Below are positions 1 to 7,188 of a stretch of DNA of 21,736 nucleotides, one piece after another. Numbering within the stretch: the first letter of the stretch is position 1; the number at the start of each line of letters is the position of its first letter. The DNA is from Phocaeicola sp. (GTDB lineage Bacteria > Bacteroidota > Bacteroidia > Bacteroidales > Bacteroidaceae). The notes below the pieces were generated by a model. That model saw nothing but the letters and a program-made list of their open reading frames with translations. It searched no databases and had not been told where the DNA came from. The position numbers were made by a program, and so were the translations under genes. Location: NCBI GenBank assembly GCA_020026175.1, contig JAHHQV010000046.1, positions 1 through 21,736 on the forward strand, read 5' to 3'.

Positions 1-54
1 ACCCTGGACCCACTGATTAAGAGTCAGTTGCTCTACCAACTGAGCTAAGAGTGC
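1..54 (-). tRNA. tRNA-Lys (anticodon CUU), partial
   Basis: This is the 5' part of a tRNA read leftward and cut by the window edge. On the minus strand the acceptor half-stem GCACTCT is followed by TA, a D arm with GCTCAGTTGGTAGAGC, an anticodon stem ACTGA/TCAGT and the 7-nt loop CTCTTAA. Positions 34-36 of that loop are CTT, which reads AAG lysine codons. The variable loop GGGTC and the first T-stem bases CAGGG follow; the T loop and the acceptor 3' half lie outside the window. It is a minor lysine acceptor decoding AAG, and a UUU tRNA is expected elsewhere. Confidence 0.93.
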
Positions 55-75
55 GTCTTTTCTCGATTGCGGGTG

Positions 76-107
76 CAAATGTACGCCATTATTTTCAAAC
101 CACCAAA
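76..107 (-). promoter_or_regulatory. Promoter of tRNA-Lys, Bacteroidota type
   Basis: Read on the minus strand, a -7 box TACATTTG (83 to 76, matching TAnnTTTG) lies 20 nt downstream of a -33 box TTTG (107 to 104). This is the two-box arrangement known for the Bacteroides primary sigma factor. Transcription would start near position 70, giving a short leader before the tRNA 5' end at 54. It lies just after the lipB stop, so the tRNA need not depend on lipB transcription. Confidence 0.72.
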
Positions 108-123
108 CAAATTATGTATATTT

Positions 124-864
124 TTATCCACAAATATCATCTTTTGTCCCGCCTTCCCCTCCTTTACAGCACCTATCACCCACTATATCAAAAGCATAGA
201 CTTCAAGTGTTTTTTCAAGAAAATTCATGATATTTTCCGTCAAGATACCCGTTACCTCCTCCATAGATACTTCACAACCTGTTTCTTTCTTTATAGAGGT
301 CACTCCCTTATCAGTAAACCCGCACGGATTGATATAGTCGAAATATTCAAGATTGGTGTTGACATTGAGAGCAAGCCCATGCATTGTTATGAAATGGCTG
401 CTTCTCACGCCCATCGCACAGATCTTTCTTTCCATCTCTGTCCCCGTATCGAGCCATACTCCTGTTGCACCGCTCACTCTGCCTCCTTCTATACCATAAT
501 GCGCACATGTCTTTATCACCGATTCTTCCAGCAGATGAATATAACCTTTCAGTCCCAGATTGAATTCTTCAAGATTGAGAATAGGATAACACACCAATTG
601 CCCTGGTCCATGATACGTGATGTCTCCTCCCCTGTCTACATGAAACACTTCGGCACCTATGTTTTTCAACACATCTTCAGTTGCCAGCATGTTTTCAGTT
701 CTGCCATGTTTCCCTATAGTATATACATGAGGATGACTGCATACAATAATCCTGTTGTCGCATTTCCCTCCATTCTGCCTTGTTTCTACAAGCGACTGGA
801 ATATTTCCGTCTGTCGCTCCCATGCCTCTCTATACGATATGAGATTCCAATTTTCCACTTTCAT
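124..864 (-). CDS. lipB: Octanoyltransferase LipB
   Basis: LipB moves the octanoyl group from octanoyl-ACP onto a lysine of lipoyl domains (glycine cleavage H protein, 2-oxoacid dehydrogenase E2) in the cytoplasm. LipA then converts it to lipoate. Visible signatures are the family motif RGGDITYHGPGQLV (residues 78-91), Lys147 in RKICAMGVR and Cys181 in INPCGFTDKG. The 34-residue Lys-to-Cys spacing equals that of the catalytic dyad in characterised LipB enzymes, as I recall them. At 246 aa it is slightly longer than usual because of a C-terminal tail (about residues 228-246) rich in Gly, Cys and Asp that looks non-catalytic. The ATG at 864 gives a full N-terminus. The gene is divergent from the lipoprotein gene at 1074, and I found no convincing -7 box for it. 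Confidence 0.95.
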   Translation of the reverse strand: MKVENWNLISYREAWERQTEIFQSLVETRQNGGKCDNRIIVCSHPHVYTIGKHGRTENMLATEDVLKNIGAEVFHVDRGGDITYHGPGQLVCYPILNLEEFNLGLKGYIHLLEESVIKTCAHYGIEGGRVSGATGVWLDTGTEMERKICAMGVRSSHFITMHGLALNVNTNLEYFDYINPCGFTDKGVTSIKKETGCEVSMEEVTGILTENIMNFLEKTLEVYAFDIVGDRCCKGGEGGTKDDICG

Positions 865-1007
865 AGTTCTTTTTAATTTTAAAGTTGATATGCAAATTAA
901 GCAAAAAAGAATGACATAAGCTGCTGACGCACGACATTAATCATGTATCGAGAATATTTTTTACACTAAAAACCTTAAAAATTAAAAGGATATTCAATAA
1001 GTTTTAT

Positions 1008-1015
1008 TACATTTG
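1008..1015 (+). promoter_or_regulatory. Putative -7 box before the DUF3298 lipoprotein gene
   Basis: TACATTTG matches TAnnTTTG and sits 58 bp before the ATG at 1074. No TTTG is found 19-21 nt upstream, so only the -7 element supports it. The rest of the 865-1073 gap is AT-rich and holds nothing else I recognise. Confidence 0.5.
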
Positions 1016-1073
1016 TGTTAGTCGTAAAATAAAGACAAACCGATATATAAACATAATCACTTATCGCATAAGT

Positions 1074-1931
1074 ATGAAACAAAGTACATTTATAAGGACT
1101 GCAGCATTTATGGGATTGTTTTCATCCCTTATGTTACAAGGATGCATAGAAACAAAGACATCCAGTCCTGCCAAAGTGAGCAGCATACAATCAGACACAC
1201 TTGTAACGCTAAAAGAAGGAGACCAGAACTCACCTAAATGCAAAATAAGCATAGACTTCATGTACCTTGAGCCTGGCAGTGAAAACGACTCTGTTTCAGG
1301 CAGCATAAACTCTATTCTGCAAAGAATGGCTTTCGGGGCCAACTACTCTTCTATGCAACCGTCGGAAGCCGTGAGCAAAGTGATAAGGAAGTATGCAGCC
1401 GACTATCAAAAAGAACTGGTGAAATACTACGAGGCAGATATACACAACGGAATGAAGCCAGATGAATTACCTGCATGGTATAATTATGAATACGAGATTT
1501 CATCTTATCTCAAGATGAACAACGACAGCATCTGGAACTATTCTGTCACCGCTTTCCAATATACCGGTGGAGCCCATCCCAACACTATTATAAAATGGAG
1601 CAATATCCTTGCATCTTCAGGAAAAGAACTTACCAAAGACATGGTTTTCAAGAAAAGCAAGGAGAAGGAAATCACAGCCCTTATAATGAAACATCTGATA
1701 AAGGAAGTGAATACCCGACTTGAAACCGACACTATAACATCAGTAGACGGCCTGAGAGAGAACGGTGCTTTGCTTGATGTGGATCTATACATTCCAGACA
1801 ACTTCATGCTGGAAGAAGGCCACGTTTCCTTCCTATACAACAGATACGACATAGCCCCATATGCTATGGGAGAATTTATAATAGAAGTTCCGTATGCAGA
1901 AATAGAAACGATGATGAGGCTGAAGGATTAA
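1074..1931 (+). CDS. DUF3298 (RsiV-like) lipoprotein
   Basis: This is a predicted exported lipoprotein of 285 aa. A short basic N-terminus and a hydrophobic stretch lead to a lipobox ending LMLQGC, with Cys24 as the lipidation site. The mature part carries the DUF3298 signature: FQYTGGAHPN (about residues 161-170) and a C-terminal YNRYDIAPYAMGEFIIEVPY (about 255-274). Related domains occur in the Bacillus anti-sigma factor RsiV and in the peptidoglycan deacetylase PdaC, where they form a lysozyme-like-binding or accessory module. Here there is no membrane-spanning anti-sigma part and no deacetylase domain, so the function is open; an envelope-stress or cell-wall role is only an inference. It is followed after 82 bp by rsmG and may be transcribed separately. 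Confidence 0.8.
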   Translation: MKQSTFIRTAAFMGLFSSLMLQGCIETKTSSPAKVSSIQSDTLVTLKEGDQNSPKCKISIDFMYLEPGSENDSVSGSINSILQRMAFGANYSSMQPSEAVSKVIRKYAADYQKELVKYYEADIHNGMKPDELPAWYNYEYEISSYLKMNNDSIWNYSVTAFQYTGGAHPNTIIKWSNILASSGKELTKDMVFKKSKEKEITALIMKHLIKEVNTRLETDTITSVDGLRENGALLDVDLYIPDNFMLEEGHVSFLYNRYDIAPYAMGEFIIEVPYAEIETMMRLKD

Positions 1932-2013
1932 TTACAACAATATAAACAATATATAAACCCAAACATCAAACATAGAATATTCAGAAATTCATTCTTAATC
2001 AAAACAATAAAAG

Positions 2014-2658
2014 ATGGATAACAATCAAAGCATAGACATTATTCTAAAGTATTTTCCTGACTTGACGGAAGTTCAGAGAAATCAGTTCAGTGCATTATAC
2101 GACTTGTACACTGACTGGAACAGCAAGATAAACGTAATATCACGTAAAGATATTTCAAACCTTTACGAGCATCATGTGCTGCACTCTCTGGGAATAGCCA
2201 AATATATCAACTTCCGACCAGGAACAAAAATAATGGACCTTGGCACAGGAGGTGGATTTCCTGGAGTTCCACTTGCCATACTTTTCCCCGAAACACAGTT
2301 TCATCTGGTAGACAGCATAGGCAAAAAGGTAAAGGTAGCTACGGAAATAGCAAATGCCATAGGTCTGAAAAACGTAACCACCAGACACTGTAGAGCAGAA
2401 GAAGAAAAACAACTGTTTGATTTCGTGGTAAGCCGTGCAGTAATGCCACTTACCGACTTGCTGAAAATCATAAGAAAAAACATATGCAAGGAGCAGAACA
2501 ATGCTTTGCCAAACGGACTTATCTGCCTTAAAGGCGGTGAGCTGGAAAACGAAGTGATGCCCGTAAAACACCAGACCGACATATTCGCCCTGAACAAATG
2601 TTTCGACGAGGATTTCTTTGAAACAAAGAAAGTAGTCTATGTTACTATAACCAAATAA
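2014..2658 (+). CDS. rsmG: 16S rRNA (guanine-N7)-methyltransferase RsmG
   Basis: RsmG (GidB) uses S-adenosylmethionine to methylate N7 of G527 in the 530 loop of 16S rRNA. Loss of this methylation gives low-level streptomycin resistance in several bacteria. The 214-aa protein is family length. It shows NLYEHHVLHSL (residues 49-59, matching the conserved substrate-side motif), the SAM-binding loop DLGTGGGFPG (75-84), the ribose-binding acidic residue in HLVDS (Asp100), VSRAV (139-143) and LKGG (172-175). It is separated by only 22 bp from the MBL hydrolase downstream, so the two are probably co-transcribed. It is not next to mnmG here, unlike in many other bacteria. Confidence 0.95.
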   Translation: MDNNQSIDIILKYFPDLTEVQRNQFSALYDLYTDWNSKINVISRKDISNLYEHHVLHSLGIAKYINFRPGTKIMDLGTGGGFPGVPLAILFPETQFHLVDSIGKKVKVATEIANAIGLKNVTTRHCRAEEEKQLFDFVVSRAVMPLTDLLKIIRKNICKEQNNALPNGLICLKGGELENEVMPVKHQTDIFALNKCFDEDFFETKKVVYVTITK

Positions 2659-2680
2659 TAATATACAAGTCCTTCATATT

Positions 2681-3319
2681 ATGACTATTAAATGTTTTGA
2701 ATTCAATATGTTTCCCGTAAACACCTACGTGATATGGGATAATACTAAAGAAGCCGTAATCATAGATGCAGGATGCTTTTATGAAGACGAGCAGAACCAG
2801 CTGAAAGATTACATATACCAAAACGGGCTGAAAGTAAAACATCTGCTCAACACACACCTTCATTTGGACCATATATTTGGAAATTCTTTTGCCGTAAAAG
2901 AGTTTGGTGTCAATCCGGAGGCCTGCAAAGAAGACGAATTCTTACTGCCAAAGACAACCGAATATTGCAAGATGTTTGGTGTAAGACTGAATGAATACCC
3001 ACCGGCAATAGGCAACCACCTGGAGGAGGGAGACGAAATCACTTTCGGAGAGACCACACTGAAAGCTATACATGTGCCAGGACATTCGCCTGGCAGCCTT
3101 GTATATTACTCGGAAAAGGATGCATGTGCCTTTTGCGGAGACGTATTGTTCAAAGGAAGTATAGGAAGAACTGACCTTGACGGAGGAAGTTTCGGACAAC
3201 TAAGAGATTCTATAAAATCAAAACTTTTTATTCTCCCCGACAATACATATATGTATCCTGGACACGGCGGACCTACAACCATAGGCAATGAAAAGATGGA
3301 CAATCCTTTCTTCAGATGA
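2681..3319 (+). CDS. MBL-fold hydrolase, glyoxalase II-like
   Basis: This is a cytoplasmic metallo-beta-lactamase-fold thioesterase/hydrolase of 212 aa. All the metal ligands expected for a dinuclear centre can be seen: THLHLDH (His59, His61, Asp63, His64), VPGHSPGS (His135), CGDVLF (Asp154) and YPGHGGPT (His195). The GSIGRTDLDGG stretch (159-169) and the ending TTIGNEKMDNPF are typical of the small glyoxalase II-like (YcbL-type) group. That group lacks the long C-terminal glutathione-binding extension of GloB. The substrate cannot be read from the sequence. It follows rsmG closely and precedes gcvP by 193 bp. Confidence 0.88.
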   Translation: MTIKCFEFNMFPVNTYVIWDNTKEAVIIDAGCFYEDEQNQLKDYIYQNGLKVKHLLNTHLHLDHIFGNSFAVKEFGVNPEACKEDEFLLPKTTEYCKMFGVRLNEYPPAIGNHLEEGDEITFGETTLKAIHVPGHSPGSLVYYSEKDACAFCGDVLFKGSIGRTDLDGGSFGQLRDSIKSKLFILPDNTYMYPGHGGPTTIGNEKMDNPFFR

Positions 3320-3389
3320 TTTTCTGATAGCTTTTAACGCTGCAAATAGCAGTAAAGAAGTATAGCTTATCAGAAAACAGCAGTTAAAA
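3320..3389 (+). other. Interleaved inverted repeats downstream of MBL gene, upstream of gcvP
   Basis: Directly after the MBL stop codon two inverted repeats interlock. Arm A (3320-3332) pairs with 3364-3377 over 13 bp with one bulged T at 3367. Arm B (3332-3342) pairs with 3378-3389 over 11 bp with one bulged A at 3382. The order A-B-A'-B' would form a pseudoknot, or two mutually exclusive folds. A small CTGC/GCAG hairpin (3340-3343 and 3349-3352) can form inside A/A'. Neither stem carries a U-tract, so this is not an ordinary terminator. It could be a structured gcvP leader, a 3'-end stabiliser, or a DNA site. Confidence 0.5.
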
Positions 3390-3457
3390 TCTATAATCTA
3401 GAACAGGATATAAACTGATTTATATCCACACCATAATAAAAAGGAAAGCATTAACCC

Positions 3458-3495
3458 TATCTGTTCTGTAAATATTTTTATCTACAGAACAGATA
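3458..3495 (+). promoter_or_regulatory. Perfect 13-bp inverted repeat before the gcvP start
   Basis: TATCTGTTCTGTA (3458-3470) and TACAGAACAGATA (3483-3495) are exact reverse complements separated by a 12-nt AT-rich spacer. The right arm ends 17 bp before the gcvP ATG. As RNA it would fold into a stable hairpin just upstream of the ribosome site; as DNA it could be an operator for a dimeric regulator. No TAnnTTTG promoter is visible in the 193-bp gap, so the promoter position does not help decide. I looked for glycine-riboswitch sequence hallmarks and did not see them. Confidence 0.6.
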
Positions 3496-3512
3496 TATAA
3501 ACCTTAACAACC

Positions 3513-6362
3513 ATGAAAGCTATAACCTTTGCCAACAGACATGTTGGAATCAATGAGCATGACAAGCAAGAGATGCTCAAAAGAATCGGTGTAGATTCAC
3601 TCGACGAGCTTATAGACAAAACTATTCCTTCAAACATCCGCTTGAAAGAACGGCTGCAACTGCCTCTGGCAATGAGCGAAAACCAATTTGCCTCACATAT
3701 AACTTCGCTTGCAGCCATGAACCAGCAGTTCAAGTCATACATAGGTCAAGGATGGTACAACACTGTAACTCCTGCCGTTATACAAAGAAACGTATTCGAA
3801 AATCCTGTATGGTACACATCATACACGCCATATCAGGCTGAAATATCACAAGGAAGACTTGAAGCATTGATTAATTTCCAGACTGCCATATCAGACCTTA
3901 CAGCAATGCCTCTTGCCAACTGTTCACTTCTGGACGAAGCAACTGCCGCTGCTGAAGCCACTACAATGATGTATTCGTTAAGAAGCAGAAAACAACAGAA
4001 AGAGGGTGTGAAAACACTGTTTGTAGACGAAGAAATATTCCCTCAGAACCTTGCCGTGATAAAGACAAGAGCCATTCCACAAGGAATTGACATAAAGGTT
4101 GGAAATTACAGGGAATTAGAATTTACTCCAGATATCTTCGGCTGCATCATCCAATATCCGAACAATAGCGGTAGCATAGAAGACTATCGTGAATTTACCG
4201 AAAAGGCACACAAAGCGGAATGTAAAGTGGCCGTAGATGCCGATATACTTTCACTCGCACTTCTGGTTCCACCCGGAGAATGGGGCGCAGATATCGTTTT
4301 TGGAAGCACACAGAGAATGGGCATACCGATGTTTTACGGAGGACCGTCTGCCGCTTATTTTGCCGTTAGGGATGAGTTTAAAAGGAATATGCCCGGACGC
4401 ATCATAGGTCTATCAAAAGACAGATTCGGACACTTGTGCTACAGAATGGCACTACAAACCAGAGAGCAGCACATCAAGCGCGAAAAGGCAACTTCAAATA
4501 TCTGTACAGCCCAAGCCCTTCTAGCTACTATGTCAGGTTTCTATGCAGTATATCATGGACAAGAAGGTATAAGACAAATAGCAGAAAACATCCACAGCAT
4601 AACAGTATGGCTGTCAAAAAGACTTACAGAACTTGGATATATACAAAAAAACAAACTGTTCTTTGACACCCTAAGAATAGGTATGCCTGAACATGTGTGC
4701 CAAAATGAGATTATAACTATTTCTCAGAGCAAAAAAATAAACTTTAGATACTTCGACAACGGAGATGTGGGATTAAGCATTGACGAAACCACCACCGAAG
4801 CTGATGCTTATCAGATACTAAGCATCTTTACCATAGCAGCCGAAAAGCCTATGAGTGAAACAACAGATATACCCGAAGATACTATTATAAAAGACGGATT
4901 AAAGCGCGAAACTCCTTTCCTTACAAATGAGGTATTCTGCAAATACCACACAGAAACGGAAATGATGAGATACATAAAACGCCTTGACAGAAAAGACATT
5001 TCGCTGGCTCACTCCATGATTTCATTAGGTTCATGCACCATGAAACTGAACGCAGCTTCCGAAATGATTCCTCTTAGCAATGCCGGATGGATGAACATAC
5101 ACCCGCTAGTGCCGGAAGAACAGGCAGAGGGATATCAGACACTTATACAAAATCTATCATCGCAACTTTGCATCATTACAGGGATGGAAGCCGTAACGCT
5201 TCAACCTAATTCGGGTGCTGCTGGAGAATACACAGGGCTACGCATCATCAGAAGCTACCTTGAAAGTATCGGTCAGAGCCAAAGAAACATCATTATAATA
5301 CCAGCTTCTGCACATGGAACGAATCCTGCTTCTGCCATACAGGCAGGTTATTCTATCCTTACCTGCAACTGCGACGACAAAGGCAATGTCGACGTGGAAG
5401 ATTTAAGAAAAAAAGCAGAAGAGAACAGAGACAATCTTGCCGCATTGATGATAACATACCCTTCGACACACGGCATCTTCGAAACAGAAATTGTTGAGAT
5501 TTGTGACATAATTCATAACTGTGGCGCACAGGTATATATGGACGGTGCAAACATGAATGCTCAGGTAGGACTGACAAATCCGGGACATATAGGCGCAGAT
5601 GTCTGTCATCTCAACCTGCACAAGACATTTGCAATCCCTCATGGAGGTGGCGGTCCTGGTGTAGGTCCAGTATGTGTGGCAAAACATCTTGTACCTTTCC
5701 TTCCAGGGCATGTATCAAAGGACAATGGCACCAACGAAGTGTCTGCCGCTCCATTTGGTAGTGCAGGAATACTTCCTATCACATATGCATACATTTCCAT
5801 GATGGGTACAGAAGGTCTTGAAGAGGCAACAAAAACTGCAATCCTTAACGCCAACTATATTGCAGCCAGACTGAAGGATGCATATGGAATTGTATATAAG
5901 GGCGAGAACGGATTTGTAGGGCACGAATTGATTCTTGAATGCAGAAACTTACACGAAGAAAGCGGAGTTGACGAAAACGACATCTCAAAGAGACTCATGG
6001 ATTATGGCTATCATGCACCTACCCTTTCGTTCCCAGTTCATGGCACTCTGATGATAGAACCTACAGAAAGTGAAAGTCTTGCCGAACTGAACAATTTCAT
6101 TGACTCTATGTTGGGCATCAAAAAAGAAATAGAAGAGATTAAAAACGGCACCTACCCTAAAGACGACAATGTACTGAAAAATGCCCCTCATCCTGAATAC
6201 GAAGTAGTGGAAGAAGCTTGGAACCATCCGTATCCACGTTCTAAAGCCGTCTATCCAATAGAAAGTGTACGACAAAACAAGTTCTGGGTAAATGTAGCAC
6301 GTATCGACAATACACTTGGCGACAGGAAACTCCTTCCTACAAGAGATGGAAGTTTTGATTGA
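3513..6362 (+). CDS. gcvP: Glycine dehydrogenase (decarboxylating), P protein
   Basis: GcvP is the PLP-dependent P protein of the glycine cleavage system. It decarboxylates glycine and passes the aminomethyl group to the lipoyl arm of the H protein, feeding 5,10-methylene-THF synthesis. At 949 aa it is the single-chain form, with the two homologous halves (GcvPA- and GcvPB-like) fused. The N-terminus begins FANRHVGINEHD, typical of the family. The C-terminal half carries GSCTMKLNAASEM and the PLP-lysine motif LNLHKTFAIPHGGGGPG, with Lys704 as the internal aldimine lysine by counting. The gene is intact and stands alone: gcvT and gcvH are not in the window. A structured region lies upstream and a terminator directly downstream. 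Confidence 0.97.
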   Translation: MKAITFANRHVGINEHDKQEMLKRIGVDSLDELIDKTIPSNIRLKERLQLPLAMSENQFASHITSLAAMNQQFKSYIGQGWYNTVTPAVIQRNVFENPVWYTSYTPYQAEISQGRLEALINFQTAISDLTAMPLANCSLLDEATAAAEATTMMYSLRSRKQQKEGVKTLFVDEEIFPQNLAVIKTRAIPQGIDIKVGNYRELEFTPDIFGCIIQYPNNSGSIEDYREFTEKAHKAECKVAVDADILSLALLVPPGEWGADIVFGSTQRMGIPMFYGGPSAAYFAVRDEFKRNMPGRIIGLSKDRFGHLCYRMALQTREQHIKREKATSNICTAQALLATMSGFYAVYHGQEGIRQIAENIHSITVWLSKRLTELGYIQKNKLFFDTLRIGMPEHVCQNEIITISQSKKINFRYFDNGDVGLSIDETTTEADAYQILSIFTIAAEKPMSETTDIPEDTIIKDGLKRETPFLTNEVFCKYHTETEMMRYIKRLDRKDISLAHSMISLGSCTMKLNAASEMIPLSNAGWMNIHPLVPEEQAEGYQTLIQNLSSQLCIITGMEAVTLQPNSGAAGEYTGLRIIRSYLESIGQSQRNIIIIPASAHGTNPASAIQAGYSILTCNCDDKGNVDVEDLRKKAEENRDNLAALMITYPSTHGIFETEIVEICDIIHNCGAQVYMDGANMNAQVGLTNPGHIGADVCHLNLHKTFAIPHGGGGPGVGPVCVAKHLVPFLPGHVSKDNGTNEVSAAPFGSAGILPITYAYISMMGTEGLEEATKTAILNANYIAARLKDAYGIVYKGENGFVGHELILECRNLHEESGVDENDISKRLMDYGYHAPTLSFPVHGTLMIEPTESESLAELNNFIDSMLGIKKEIEEIKNGTYPKDDNVLKNAPHPEYEVVEEAWNHPYPRSKAVYPIESVRQNKFWVNVARIDNTLGDRKLLPTRDGSFD

Positions 6363-6378
6363 TGTAATTATTATTTAC

Positions 6379-6439
6379 AAAAAGCTATTATTCCAACTCT
6401 TAGATTTCATCGTATCATAGAGCGGGATAATAGCTTTTT
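6379..6439 (+). terminator. Rho-independent terminator after gcvP
   Basis: The arms 6379-6394 (AAAAAGCTATTATTCC) and 6424-6439 (GGGATAATAGCTTTTT) pair over 16 bp with one G-U wobble and a 29-nt loop. The stem ends in five T residues on the plus strand and, because of the leading A residues, also on the minus strand. It starts 16 nt after the gcvP stop and could work in both directions, also stopping leftward transcripts from the GNAT gene. Confidence 0.82.
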
Positions 6440-6444
6440 ATCAT

Positions 6445-6517
6445 GTCCTTGAATTTCGATTTGCTTTAATTACGGAAGTAAGAGTGTTTTTCTTCAAAGC
6501 ATCCGAAATTCAAGGAC
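6445..6517. repeat. 73-nt branched inverted-repeat element
   Basis: Outer arms GTCCTTGAATTTCG (6445-6458) and CGAAATTCAAGGAC (6504-6517) match perfectly over 14 bp. Inside, TGCTTT (6462-6467) pairs with AAAGCA (6496-6501), and GAAG (6475-6478) with CTTC (6492-6495). The whole forms one long, slightly interrupted hairpin with no terminal U-tract. It sits between the gcvP terminator and the convergent GNAT gene. It could be a MITE/REP-like repeat, a small RNA or an mRNA 3'-end stabiliser. I see no clear target-site duplication around it. The remaining stretch, 6518-6608, holds only a weak interrupted hairpin at 6544-6570. Confidence 0.6.
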
Positions 6518-6608
6518 TTTATACTCTACAAACTATGAGTCATAGATTACCGTATCTATAACGTAAATCTCAACCTGTATGTTTTAAGACAATTCAATTT
6601 GAACAGAA

Positions 6609-7094
6609 CTATAATATTTGCTCCATCCCTATTTTTTGATGTTTCATACCTAAAGATTCATAAAACTTTATAGCAGATGAATTAAGGCTCCACACATTAA
6701 GAGTCACATTATAACATGAAATACTTTTTGCATATTCCACTGCATACCTATACAGCATATGCCCTATGTGTCTGCCCCTCAAACTTGCATCTACACACAA
6801 ATCATCAATGTAAAGAGTCTTTATATCGGCAAGAATCCTGCTACCTATATTCCGCTGTATGACACAGAAACAATATCCTACCACACTATTATCAGAGTCT
6901 ACAGCTACAAATATAGGTTTGTTTCTGTCATTGATTATATCAGTCAGTTCTTGTATGGAATATTTACCATCACTCACTTTAAACAAATCAGGCCTCCCAT
7001 TTCTGTGTATATCCAGTACCTGTTTAAGCAAATCAAGTATTCTGTCAGCATCTTTTACTTCGCCCAATCTTATATTGAATATCTTTTCATCCAT
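6609..7094 (-). CDS. GNAT-family N-acetyltransferase
   Basis: This is a 161-aa cytoplasmic acetyl-CoA-dependent N-acetyltransferase covering the whole GNAT fold. Motif A is visible as LYIDDLCVDASLRGRHIGHMLY (residues 94-115). Its RGRHIG loop matches the pyrophosphate-binding R/QxxGxG/A pattern. Motif B appears as NVWSLNSSAIKFYESLGM (133-150), with the usual Asn and Tyr near the end. The acceptor substrate (small amine, peptide or protein N-terminus) cannot be told. The ATG at 7094 is only 13 nt downstream of the T-tract of the fhs terminator, so the gene is read either by read-through or from a promoter I could not identify. Confidence 0.88.
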   Translation of the reverse strand: MDEKIFNIRLGEVKDADRILDLLKQVLDIHRNGRPDLFKVSDGKYSIQELTDIINDRNKPIFVAVDSDNSVVGYCFCVIQRNIGSRILADIKTLYIDDLCVDASLRGRHIGHMLYRYAVEYAKSISCYNVTLNVWSLNSSAIKFYESLGMKHQKIGMEQIL

Positions 7095-7106
7095 ATCTGT
7101 CTTTCT

Positions 7107-7154
7107 AAAAAAAAGATGAGCAGAAAAGCCACACTTGTGGTTTCTCTACTCATC
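7107..7154 (-). terminator. Rho-independent terminator after fhs
   Basis: Read leftward, GATGAG pairs with CTCATC (7149-7154 with 7115-7120). The inner parts GAAA/TTTC and CCAC/GTGG extend the stem to nearly 20 interrupted base pairs. A run of eight T residues follows (complement of the A run 7107-7114). It lies 34 nt past the fhs stop and ends 12 nt before the GNAT start codon, so it also controls what reaches the GNAT gene. Confidence 0.88.
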
Positions 7155-7188
7155 AACAATTTATTTCAATAATATTTATTTACAAACA

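Noticed and set aside
1..123. Integration site or mobile element at the tRNA-Lys
   Set aside because: The tRNA 3' end lies outside the window, and neither an integrase nor a repeated tRNA fragment is seen inside it.
67..876. 269-aa open frame on the plus strand over lipB
   Set aside because: It is antisense to lipB, has no recognisable motifs and a low-complexity aromatic-rich composition, while lipB on the other strand has clear catalytic motifs.
3320..3495. Invertible promoter segment of the Bacteroides phase-variation type
   Set aside because: The inverted repeats differ from one another and enclose only 12 to about 35 bp without a promoter box, unlike known invertible promoters of roughly 150 bp or more.
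3320..3512. Glycine riboswitch before gcvP
   Set aside because: The gap is structured, but I could not find the conserved purine-rich junction sequences of the glycine aptamer, single or tandem. A covariance-model search would settle it.
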